In this document: positions 16,571 through 23,903 of the stretch, in pieces
How the letters are laid out: every line of letters starts with the position of its first letter
How positions within the stretch are numbered: position 1 is the stretch's first letter
Assembly (NCBI GenBank): GCA_964420115.1
Contig: CAYQQO010000004.1
Coordinates: 1-41,542 of the forward strand
Length of the DNA stretch: 41,542 nt
Reading direction: 5' to 3'
Source of the DNA: CAYQQO01 sp964420115
GTDB lineage: Bacteria > Patescibacteriota > Minisyncoccia > Portnoybacterales > UBA2143
Notes under the pieces: model-generated
Seen by the model: only the letters and a program-made list of their open reading frames with translations
Told to the model about the DNA's origin: nothing
The model's database searches: none
Translations under genes and position numbers: made by a program

Positions 16571-17286
16571 TAGGGAGTAAAAATTAAATTAGCTTTTGTG
16601 CGGCTTCTTTGTTCAGGTCTCTTTTTGTCTGATGTTAAAACCTTTAATTCTTGAACCAATTTATCTTTTATTTGACCGACCCTGACTGAAAAAAGATTGG
16701 GTTTGTCTCGGCTGATTTCTAATGCTTCTTGTTGGCCAAGAGTCCATTTATAATTAAGTTGGCTAATGTTTTTTATATTGAAGAAATATGGCTGGGCAAG
16801 AAAATTGATTTCTTGCTCACTTGATATTATGTAGCTCTTTTTTAGGACGGAAGAAGGAATATCGGTTTTTAAAACAATTTCTGGCTCTTGGACTCTTATG
16901 GGAAGGGAGGGGGACCCCAGAAGAGAGCCGTTGGCGCTTCTGACCTCTACCGTTATTAAATAGTCGCTATTTGTGCTTTTTGTGTTAAAAATAAAGGTTT
17001 GTTTCCCTCGGCCTGACCCATTTTTATTAATATAGTGGTTAACTGACCAAAAATAGCTTAAATTGTCTGGATTTAAATTGGGAGAATCAATATTAGCTGC
17101 TATTTCTACTTGGCTTTCCCTAATAGGTAGGGCTTTGCCTATATAATTTGCGGGAATGTATGTGTTTGTTGACCACGTTAATGTTATCGGCATTTCTTGA
17201 CTTTTTGCCGGTTCTGTTACTAAAGCAAAAGAAAAGACAAGCAGAAAGATTGATAAAGCAGTTAACTGGTTTTGTTTTTTTATCAT
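16570..17286 (-). CDS. Exported protein, Ig/PKD-like, unknown function
   Basis: A 238-aa protein with an N-terminal signal peptide (about 8-29) followed by two beta-rich stretches. The first includes LSYFWSVNHYINKNGSGRGKQ and FNTKSTNSDYLITVEV, resembling PKD/Ig-type exported domains; the second has LNYKWTLGQQEALEIS in the equivalent place. It contains no cysteine. Its stop overlaps the pilin start, and it begins three bases after the upstream gene, so the three are tightly cotranscribed. A role as outer scaffold or adhesin of the secretion apparatus is inferred from position. Confidence 0.6.
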   Translation of the reverse strand: MIKKQNQLTALSIFLLVFSFALVTEPAKSQEMPITLTWSTNTYIPANYIGKALPIRESQVEIAANIDSPNLNPDNLSYFWSVNHYINKNGSGRGKQTFIFNTKSTNSDYLITVEVRSANGSLLGSPSLPIRVQEPEIVLKTDIPSSVLKKSYIISSEQEINFLAQPYFFNIKNISQLNYKWTLGQQEALEISRDKPNLFSVRVGQIKDKLVQELKVLTSDKKRPEQRSRTKANLIFTP

Positions 17287-17289
17287 AAC

Positions 17290-17790
17290 TTAACTGAATT
17301 GACCTATGGCTTCGTTATTTATTTTTCCTCTTTTTATTTCCTGCAGCTCTTTTTCAGCTAATTTTCCTCTTTTACGGACAACATACCAGCTCCATAAAAT
17401 GGAAATAGTCCAAACAGGGAGAATATCAACAAAGGGAATTAGCTCAAAAAAACCAGCCAGCAAGATTAGTATTCTAACCTTCATTCTTATATGTCCCCCA
17501 ATATCATAAAGAAAAACAGAAAGAGTCATTAATGTAAAAATATCAAATATATCTCCAATAATTGGAATGGAGCCAATAATTAGAAAATCGACAAAATCAT
17601 TTAAAAGCGCCAATAAAATAACAAGGGGCCAAATCCATGTTTTGCCATCATTCGCCGCTTTTACCATTTTTCCGACAATAATACTGGATACTTTCGCTTT
17701 TGCTTTTTCTTTTAACCCCCGCATTCTTTTTTGCTGTCTTTCTTGGTAAAGCTGAGCGCTGTATTGTTGTTCTGTTTTATAGTCAGTCAT
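17290..17790 (-). CDS. Conserved-type membrane protein of the secretion locus
   Basis: A 166-aa protein with a charged N-terminal region (residues 1-35, rich in Q, K and R). It has hydrophobic segments at about 52-75, 80-97 and 108-140 and a basic C-terminal tail. I do not recognise a named domain. It lies 11 bases after the VirB4 gene and three before the exported Ig-like protein gene, so it is almost certainly part of the same operon and probably an inner-membrane component. Confidence 0.6.
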   Translation of the reverse strand: MTDYKTEQQYSAQLYQERQQKRMRGLKEKAKAKVSSIIVGKMVKAANDGKTWIWPLVILLALLNDFVDFLIIGSIPIIGDIFDIFTLMTLSVFLYDIGGHIRMKVRILILLAGFFELIPFVDILPVWTISILWSWYVVRKRGKLAEKELQEIKRGKINNEAIGQFS

Positions 17791-17801
17791 TTAATTTTAG
17801 C

Positions 17802-19613
17802 TTAAAAGGCCCTGTCTTCTTTTTCCCCTCCTTCTTCCTCGGCCAACTCTTTTTTAGCCTCTTCAATTTCCAAAAGCTGGGCCGGGTCAGAGGTAATAAT
17901 CTGGTCTTCTGTGTAAGAGGCAATAATTTTTATTGCTACATGCTTTAATCCGGCAAAAAAGATTCCTTCACCAACAGCTGATTCAAGGAGCATATATTTT
18001 TCCTGATCAGTTAAATTAAATGTTTTTTGGACAACATCTATGGTGGCTGGCGACTGCTTTAAAAGAAGCTGTAAAGATGAGTTTGTTATAATTGGTTTGC
18101 CGTATTTTGATTTCATAAAATCAGCTACATCTTGGGTAATAGTGGTCAGGCCTAAGTAGTATTTTCGGCATCTTTTGGCAATGCCGTATAAGAAAGCGGC
18201 GGCGTCTTCATATTCCATCAGCCGCCAAGCCTCGTCAACAACCAAAAGTCGCTTTTTTGTCTGTGTTCTGATTAGTTTCCAAATATAGCCCAGAACAACA
18301 TACATGGCCATTGGTCTTAGTTCATCTTCCATGTCTCTAACACTGAAAACAACTAATTTTTTACCTAACTGGACATTGGTTGGCTGGTTAAAGAAGCCGG
18401 CGTAACTCCCAGAAATATATTTTTCCAAACGGCTGGTTAAGCTCTCTGTGCCTGTCATTCCTTTCAAAATGGTATAAAGATCGTTCATTAAAGGGACTTC
18501 TACTTGGCTGAAATCTGATTCAGGGGTAATGTCTCTGGCGGCGTATGTTTTAGCTATGGCTTTGTCTAAAATTGAGTCTTCTTCAGGAGTCAGCCCTCCC
18601 AGCATTATCCGTAATAATCCGACTAAATTGATAATATTCCCTTTCAGAACATCGGACGGGTTTTCGTCTGGCCTTGGCTTTGGCAGATCAAAGGGATTGA
18701 GATGGTGTGGGGATGTCAGGGAAATATCAATAAAGCTGCCATCAACTGTTTCAGATAAATATTTATATTCTTTTTCCGGGTCTATAATAATTACCTCTGT
18801 GTCTTGCATTAAGGAACGAAGAACCTCTAATTTAACCGAATAACTCTTGCCCGAACCTGATTTGGCGAAAACAACCATATTGGCGTTTTCTAAACTGAAG
18901 CGGTCAAAAAGAATTAAGGAGCTGTTGTGGCGGTTTATCCCATAAAGGACTCCTTTATTGTCAGTTAAATCAGCTGAAATAAAAGGGAAGGTTGAAGAAA
19001 GAGGGGCTGTGTTAAAACTATTATGGACAAGCAATCTGTCTTCTTCTAAAGGAAGAGTAGAGATAAATCCTTCTTCTTGTTGAAAAATGGCTGGTTTAGC
19101 GTAAACCATTTTGTTTTCTAAAAGGGCTCTGAGTCCGTTTTCAATTTCATCTAATTGTTTAACTGAATCGGCAAAAAAAGCGATATAAAGGCCTATTTTA
19201 AAGAATTTTTCGCTTCCCTGCTGGAGTTTGTCGCGCAGTTCTTCAATGTTAGAAAGGGCGGTTTCAAGTTTTGGGTCTCGAACCTTGCCTTTTTCTGCTT
19301 GCAGAGATATTTGTGATTGGACTTGGGTTGTTTTCTTTGTCAGCTCTTTTAGAACGGCGCTTGTTTCAGCCGGGTGGATAAACAAAGATAAATTTATTTC
19401 CTGGTCATAAGTAATTATCGGCGAAAGCCAGCCGGTGCCGAGCGTCTGCGGGTAAGTAAAAATAAAAATAGTTCGGCCGTACTTTTTGCCCAGTTGGAAA
19501 TAATTGGTGTTAATTTTTAAGCCGGCTGGGGCGATTAAGTCAGTTAAGCTAGGCGGCTGTATCCCCATCAGATTTGTGTTATTCTCTTTTGTTTTTTTAG
19601 GAAAAATTGGCAT
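17802..19613 (-). CDS. VirB4-family type IV secretion ATPase
   Basis: A 603-aa cytoplasmic motor ATPase. The N-terminal third resembles the membrane-associated part of VirB4/TrbE. The ATPase core has Walker A AKSGSGKS (about 250-257), VIIIDPEKEYKYLSE, the VirB4/TraC-type Walker B LLVVDEAWRLM, and a Q-containing TTITQDVADF motif. VirB4 energises pilus assembly and transport. The gene overlaps the upstream TraC-like gene by one base (TAATG) and is followed after 11 bases by a membrane protein gene. No VirD4 or VirB11 is present in the window, so this would be the only motor of the locus here. Confidence 0.9.
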   Translation of the reverse strand: MPIFPKKTKENNTNLMGIQPPSLTDLIAPAGLKINTNYFQLGKKYGRTIFIFTYPQTLGTGWLSPIITYDQEINLSLFIHPAETSAVLKELTKKTTQVQSQISLQAEKGKVRDPKLETALSNIEELRDKLQQGSEKFFKIGLYIAFFADSVKQLDEIENGLRALLENKMVYAKPAIFQQEEGFISTLPLEEDRLLVHNSFNTAPLSSTFPFISADLTDNKGVLYGINRHNSSLILFDRFSLENANMVVFAKSGSGKSYSVKLEVLRSLMQDTEVIIIDPEKEYKYLSETVDGSFIDISLTSPHHLNPFDLPKPRPDENPSDVLKGNIINLVGLLRIMLGGLTPEEDSILDKAIAKTYAARDITPESDFSQVEVPLMNDLYTILKGMTGTESLTSRLEKYISGSYAGFFNQPTNVQLGKKLVVFSVRDMEDELRPMAMYVVLGYIWKLIRTQTKKRLLVVDEAWRLMEYEDAAAFLYGIAKRCRKYYLGLTTITQDVADFMKSKYGKPIITNSSLQLLLKQSPATIDVVQKTFNLTDQEKYMLLESAVGEGIFFAGLKHVAIKIIASYTEDQIITSDPAQLLEIEEAKKELAEEEGGEKEDRAF

Positions 19614-20269
19614 TATTGCGTTTTTAATTCTTTCGCTGTTTTTAATTCCGGATCTTCTTTTGCTTCTGGATTATAAAGTTTATAAAAAAGTTCAATTAAT
19701 TCATCGGTTTTTAGGGGGACTGTCTTAATCCCCACTCCTCTAAGCCCGCTGATAACAAATTCCAATCTTTGCCAGAGATTGGTTTTTAACTCTTGGAATT
19801 TCTGCTGTTGGTCATCATTTTTTTCTGTTTTGCCGCTAAAAATCTTTTCAATAAAGCCGCTTTTCTTTATCACTGAAGGATTATAAGGGACAACCAAATA
19901 AAAAGAAGTGGACATAATGTTGCTTACTGCAGTCAGCCCCTTTACAAAGTCTATATATTCAACTGTTTGTATCTTTAAAAGTTCGTTTTCCTGTTGGGCC
20001 TCTCTGGCTTTTAATCCTTCAATATAATCGTCAATATTAAACCGGCGGGAAATAGTTAATATTTGGAGCGGGAAATCAAGAGAATTTAAAAATTCCTGAT
20101 AGCGGTAAATTATGGCGTCTTGCTCATCTGATGATTTAAGATCAAAATTGACGCTGGTAGTCATCAAGACAGCGCGCAACCCCTTGTTTTTTAAAATAAT
20201 TACATCGTCTTTTATTTCTTTAATAGACAAATGCTCTTGAGTGGATGATGCTTTATTTTTTTGAGCCAT
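19613..20269 (-). CDS. TraC-like domain protein
   Basis: A 218-aa soluble protein with no membrane segment. Its pattern (IKDDVIILKNKGLRAVLMTTSVNFDLKS, then LDFPLQILTISRRFNIDDYIEGL) matches the small TraC-like proteins that sit beside PrgI and VirB4 in CPR secretion loci and resemble the N-terminal part of TraC/VirB4 ATPases. It has no Walker motifs. Such a detached domain probably docks the ATPase to the membrane complex. It overlaps the PrgI gene by 17 bases and the VirB4 gene by one. Confidence 0.68.
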   Translation of the reverse strand: MAQKNKASSTQEHLSIKEIKDDVIILKNKGLRAVLMTTSVNFDLKSSDEQDAIIYRYQEFLNSLDFPLQILTISRRFNIDDYIEGLKAREAQQENELLKIQTVEYIDFVKGLTAVSNIMSTSFYLVVPYNPSVIKKSGFIEKIFSGKTEKNDDQQQKFQELKTNLWQRLEFVISGLRGVGIKTVPLKTDELIELFYKLYNPEAKEDPELKTAKELKTQ

Positions 20270-20567
20270 AAACTTTTTCGTTAGTTCCTTTTTTCTTCCA
20301 TAAATATAATTTTGGCTTGGTTAAATATTTAAAAAATGATCCTAAAAAAGAGACAAAAGGCCGGCCGTTGACTTTATAAAAAGCGAGAAGGCCGCAGAAA
20401 ATAATTATTGGTATAGCGGCAACAATAAAGGCGCTCAAAGAAGAAAGAATAAACCAAAGAACAAAAAGAAGCCCTGCCCCTCCGCCGATATAAAGAGCTT
20501 GTTTTAAACTTAGCGGCCCTATTATTTTATCTTCTATTTCAATAAATTGCGGAACTTTAAACTGCAT
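20253..20567 (-). CDS. PrgI-family membrane protein
   Basis: A 104-aa protein. The N-terminal segment MQFKVPQFIEIEDKIIGPLSLKQ leads into two close hydrophobic helices (about 26-48 and 50-68) and a basic C-terminal tail with VSFLGSFFKYLTKPKLYLWKK. This is the typical layout of PrgI/VirB3-like inner-membrane subunits of conjugative type IV systems, where it partners the VirB4 ATPase encoded downstream. It overlaps both neighbours by a few bases, indicating coupled translation. Confidence 0.78.
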   Translation of the reverse strand: MQFKVPQFIEIEDKIIGPLSLKQALYIGGGAGLLFVLWFILSSLSAFIVAAIPIIIFCGLLAFYKVNGRPFVSFLGSFFKYLTKPKLYLWKKKGTNEKVYGSKK

Positions 20568-21123
20568 TTTGGTTAATGTTATTATCTTCGTTATTTTTCA
20601 AATCTACAACATTGCCGTTTGTCGACAATTCTGCCGATTGTGTTTGTTTTTTTAGTTTTTCCTGCGGTTTTTGGAGCTCTTCAATATTATCTTGGAGTTC
20701 TTTTCGCAGCTCTGGTTCTTTTGTCTTTTTTTGAGGAGATTCATCTTCTCTTGGCCATTGGTCAATTTTATGAAATTTTTTTAAGCTTTCTTTTACCGGC
20801 AGGAAAACTGCCCTGTTTATGTCTCTGGCTAGTTGTCTTGCTTTTTCTTCTGATAGTTCACATTTGCTTTTTAATGTTTTAACAAAATTAACAATATTTG
20901 TCTCGCCCAATAGAATCATGCCGACGGTATGGGAAGCCCACCATGTTTGGTCCTGATTTAATTTATTTTTCTCCCCTACTGCTTTAATTTTGTCGGCTGT
21001 TTCCACGGCAAAGATTGTCTGGCGCACATCTTGGGGCAGATTGAAATATTTAAGATACCTTTGTTTTATTAAGGGGTCATGGATGCCTTCTATTTTTTTT
21101 GTTGGTGATAATTCAATTGGCAT
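20557..21123 (-). CDS. Uncharacterised cytoplasmic protein of the secretion locus
   Basis: A 188-aa protein from ATG 21123; the frame also runs four codons further to a TTG at 21135. No membrane segment or signal is visible. The first 120 residues are helical (LIKQRYLKYFNLPQDVRQTI). The last 65 are charged and low in complexity, rich in K, E, Q and N (ELQDNIEELQKPQEKLKKQ), possibly a coiled coil. I do not recognise a family. It is placed between the VirB6-like and PrgI-like genes and overlaps the latter by 11 bases, suggesting a cytoplasmic accessory subunit. Confidence 0.55.
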   Translation of the reverse strand: MPIELSPTKKIEGIHDPLIKQRYLKYFNLPQDVRQTIFAVETADKIKAVGEKNKLNQDQTWWASHTVGMILLGETNIVNFVKTLKSKCELSEEKARQLARDINRAVFLPVKESLKKFHKIDQWPREDESPQKKTKEPELRKELQDNIEELQKPQEKLKKQTQSAELSTNGNVVDLKNNEDNNINQNAV

Positions 21124-21140
21124 ATTTATATACAATATTA

Positions 21141-23039
21141 TTATTCTGGTTGTTCTTCTGTCGGCATATGGATTTCTCCTTCTGTCGCTTGACTATCGCT
21201 TCGCCTTTCATTGGTTGGTTTTTTTTGACCGCCGAAAATCGCGTTGCCCGGGCTGGTGTTAAGATAATTTTCAATATCTTGTCCAAAAACGCCTTTTCCT
21301 TTATTTGGGGTGATTACTTCATCTCTAATTTTTTGCATTAAAGCAGGGTTTGTATCAGCCATTTTTGAAAGATGGTTTCTATTCCACTTGCCAGTTTGTT
21401 TTAACTGTTCGGTAATGGCTGTTATAACATCGTTGTTTAATGACTTGTCTTGCAGTTTCTCCGTGTCAGCCGGCTTCATTTTTGATACTACTTTTTCAAT
21501 TGCTTGTTGGTTGCTGTCTTTTTGGTCTTTGACCAGCGGCGCTAAATCAGGCCTTGATTTCAAAACAGCGCCGTGCTGTTCGTATCTTTTAGCTACCTTA
21601 AGGGCGTCTGTGATATGACTATCTCTAAAGCCGACGCCTTTATCCTCTGAAAAGTCTCCTCTTTCGGCCAGTATTTTAGCAATAGCCGCTTTGTCCCTGG
21701 CATCTACTGACTCAAACTGTGATTTAAGGTTAGTGCTTGTCCATCCTTTGTATTTTTTTTCTGATTCTCCCAAGGCGGCTCTTTCTTTTTCACCCAATGC
21801 CCTGAACGGTCTGGCTAATATTCTTTGTTCTTTTGTCCCCCCGGCGAATCTTCTTTGGACGGCTGATCCTATTTTTTGGGCTTGAGGAGAAGTTTTTACT
21901 TGTATTTTTTTGCCCGCCCAGTTGGCTGTTCCTTTGCCTGCTCTTTTAGCCAAGCCAATGGTTCCGCTGGCGCCATAAACACCCATTTTCTGGGCTACGA
22001 TTAATCCGCCAAAGAGAATGCCGACAATAGCAATAAACTGGAGAAGTAATCTTGGCTGGGCGGCTAAGGCGGCTCCCACGGTCGCGCTGAATCCTTCTGC
22101 GTCAATTATATTTTCTGTTTCTTGCTGGATAATAGAAGAAAAAGCGCCTCCTTCACCCGCTTTAATGGCTAAATAAACAAAGAAGGTGTAAATAGGGGCG
22201 AAAAAAGACCATTTTAAAAAAGAATCCCACCATTGCTGGAAAAGGTGTTTGGTAGCTGGTAAAACCCACAAGAGCCAGGCAATAGGCGCTAAAATCAACA
22301 AAAACCATAAATAAAGGAGGCGGACAATAAGGAAAAAGGCGCCTAGGCCGATAGCAATAGTTACGACTAAAGTTAAAATTATTCCTAAAAAACTAGCAAA
22401 AATAACCATAAAAACCCCAGATATACCTGCTGCGAGTTTTTCTCCTAAATTAGCGTCATCATTTAATTCCCATGTTTTTTGGATTTTAATCACCCCTGCT
22501 ATTTGTGCGCTTATCCCTACTCCCTCTTTTATTTCTTGATAAAAGAAGTCAGTTAAAACTTGGCTGAAATCAATTACTGCGGCGGCGATAACCAAGCTGA
22601 AATTTATTAATATAGCGGCCGCCACTAATTTCCATAAAATTTGTTTCATTCCGTATGTTTCTACTCGCAGTATGGTGGCAAAGGCGATAATTAGGAGAAT
22701 TAAAACAAAAAACATATTAGTTATGTCTCTTGTTATTTGCCAACCAAGCTGGACAATGCCAGCATCAGTGAAGCCCGTTAGACCAAGGGCTATTTCAAAG
22801 AGCATAGAAACGAACCAGAAAAATAAAGATACAACAGTTTGAACGATCACTCCCAATTTAGCAAAGATCCAAGCAAGTCCTTCAAAAGATAAATCTAGCG
22901 CTTTGCCAGCGAACCAACTGATAATGTCAAAGTCTGCTTTGGCCGCATTTATTCTAAAAGCAAAAATACCCAATGAGCTAAAAAGAAAAATCGGGATTAA
23001 AGTAGAAATATTTTTGTATTTTTTAAAAAAATCTTTCAT
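21141..23039 (-). CDS. VirB6/TrbL-like polytopic membrane protein
   Basis: A 632-aa protein. The N-terminal 370 residues hold a signal-like segment and about seven hydrophobic helices, with a tryptophan-rich motif (LLILAPIAWLLWVLPATKHLFQQW) typical of VirB6/TrbL channel subunits. The C-terminal 260 residues are soluble, basic then acidic, with many charged repeats and no cysteine, and look cytoplasmic and disordered or helical. VirB6-like proteins form the inner-membrane pore. The gene lies 17 bases upstream of the uncharacterised cytoplasmic gene. The long C-terminal extension is unusual compared with classical VirB6. Confidence 0.75.
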   Translation of the reverse strand: MKDFFKKYKNISTLIPIFLFSSLGIFAFRINAAKADFDIISWFAGKALDLSFEGLAWIFAKLGVIVQTVVSLFFWFVSMLFEIALGLTGFTDAGIVQLGWQITRDITNMFFVLILLIIAFATILRVETYGMKQILWKLVAAAILINFSLVIAAAVIDFSQVLTDFFYQEIKEGVGISAQIAGVIKIQKTWELNDDANLGEKLAAGISGVFMVIFASFLGIILTLVVTIAIGLGAFFLIVRLLYLWFLLILAPIAWLLWVLPATKHLFQQWWDSFLKWSFFAPIYTFFVYLAIKAGEGGAFSSIIQQETENIIDAEGFSATVGAALAAQPRLLLQFIAIVGILFGGLIVAQKMGVYGASGTIGLAKRAGKGTANWAGKKIQVKTSPQAQKIGSAVQRRFAGGTKEQRILARPFRALGEKERAALGESEKKYKGWTSTNLKSQFESVDARDKAAIAKILAERGDFSEDKGVGFRDSHITDALKVAKRYEQHGAVLKSRPDLAPLVKDQKDSNQQAIEKVVSKMKPADTEKLQDKSLNNDVITAITEQLKQTGKWNRNHLSKMADTNPALMQKIRDEVITPNKGKGVFGQDIENYLNTSPGNAIFGGQKKPTNERRSDSQATEGEIHMPTEEQPE

Positions 23040-23187
23040 TGCTATTTAAGTTATCTGCCGCAGAAAATAACACAGCAGACACAGCAATAGGGGCCGGCGC
23101 AGTGATAAACTGGGCCTGTTGGCGTTATTGTAACACAGGCTGGATCAGCGCAGCCTGCGCAACCCAGTCCCGGCGCTCCCACTTGAG

Positions 23188-23619
23188 CTAATATATTATT
23201 ACAACTTTATTACAACTTTCTACTATTTCTTCTTCGTCTGTTAGAGAATCTTTGTTAAGAGCAAAGTATGTTTTGGCTTGCTGGTATTGTTCTGGAGCAG
23301 AATATTTTCTCCATGAGGAATATCCGAAAGTTGATAAAAAAGTATTTAATTCCTCCATTTGTTTTTCTTTGTTTTGGCAAAGACTGCATTCTTCTTCGTT
23401 GTTGTTTGGCATGCTTTGGACAGGCAGATTTTTGGCTTCTTCTAATATTTCTTCTGATGTTGGTTTTTCGTAGGGGTGGCTTTGTTTTTCTGTTGTGGTA
23501 TTTTTTTTGTTAATTAAATTTAAAAACGATATTAGAGAGACTGGTGATTTTTTTTCTTTGTTTTTCTCTTCAACGGTCAGAGGAGGTAATATTTCCCTTT
23601 TTGAATTTTGGTATAACAA
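23188..23619 (-). CDS. Middle fragment of the cysteine-rich protein
   Basis: An open frame of 143 codons whose only start candidate near the front is TTG 23619, with no ribosome binding site; it is better read as the continuation of the frame beginning at 23792. It is polar, K/E/N-rich, with CSLCQNKEKQMEELNTFLSTFGYSSW in its second half. It ends with six residues (KVVIIY) encoded by the extra copy of the 11-bp repeat and the sequence just past it. Confidence 0.45.
   Translation of the reverse strand: MLYQNSKREILPPLTVEEKNKEKKSPVSLISFLNLINKKNTTTEKQSHPYEKPTSEEILEEAKNLPVQSMPNNNEEECSLCQNKEKQMEELNTFLSTFGYSSWRKYSAPEQYQQAKTYFALNKDSLTDEEEIVESCNKVVIIY
23196..23217. repeat. 11-bp perfect tandem duplication
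   Basis: TTATTACAACT occurs twice head to tail (23196-23206 and 23207-23217). Because 11 is not a multiple of three, the extra copy shifts the frame of the leftward gene and removes its cysteine-rich tail. With one copy, the frame reads on for 48 residues. Confidence 0.9.
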
Positions 23620-23792
23620 AGAAGAAGTTTCTTTTTGTTCTCCTTAAAAGAGGCTTTACTGGCTTTGTTGTTTGCATCTGCTTCTGGTAAAACGCTGTTT
23701 TGATTATTTAGTTGGCTGGGAGCAGTAGAATAAATTATTAAAGCTCCCGTTAAAACCAATAGTAGTATGAAAATTTCTTTTAAAAAAGGCAC
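23577..23792 (-). CDS. N-terminal fragment of the cysteine-rich protein
   Basis: A 71-codon frame from GTG 23792; an in-frame TAA lies shortly upstream and no ATG is available. It has one hydrophobic helix (residues 6-22, EIFILLLVLTGALIIYS) followed by a polar N/S/A-rich stretch. After about residue 54 the composition becomes unnatural (KLLLCYTKIQKGKYYLL), which marks the place where the proper frame changes. It overlaps the middle fragment by 43 bases. The 111-bp gap upstream (23793-23903) shows no clear promoter. Confidence 0.45.
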   Translation of the reverse strand: MPFLKEIFILLLVLTGALIIYSTAPSQLNNQNSVLPEADANNKASKASFKENKKKLLLCYTKIQKGKYYLL

Positions 23793-23903
23793 AAAATTAA
23801 AGTCATAATAAATTGTTTATTTTTTAGTGAAGATGCCACCATCCGGAGTATTTATTTTTTACTGGTACTGTTTTTATTTTAACAGAACTAAAGTGAATAT
23901 ATT

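Larger units (their letters stand above)
23051..23792 (-). pseudogene. Frameshifted gene for a membrane-anchored cysteine-rich protein
   Basis: Three partial reading frames join into one logical protein of about 243 aa. Residues 1-54 (GTG 23792) give a short start and one membrane helix (about 6-22). A -1 change at the C-AAA-AAG run (23631-23637) leads into a polar middle part with a CSLC motif. Removing one copy of the 11-bp tandem repeat at 23196-23217 leads into a 48-residue tail ending at TAA 23051-23053. The tail has nine cysteines in the order C-x2-C-x4-C-x11-C-x4-CC-x-CC-x3-C. As it stands, the middle frame stops six codons after the duplication begins. It could be a decayed gene, a phase-variable one, a gene with recoding, or an assembly error; the joined reading is inference from open frames. 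Confidence 0.6.

Noticed and set aside
23051..23150. Cysteine-rich tail as a separate small gene starting at GTG
   Set aside because: There is no ribosome binding site, and removing one 11-bp repeat copy fuses it perfectly to the upstream frame, which is the simpler reading.
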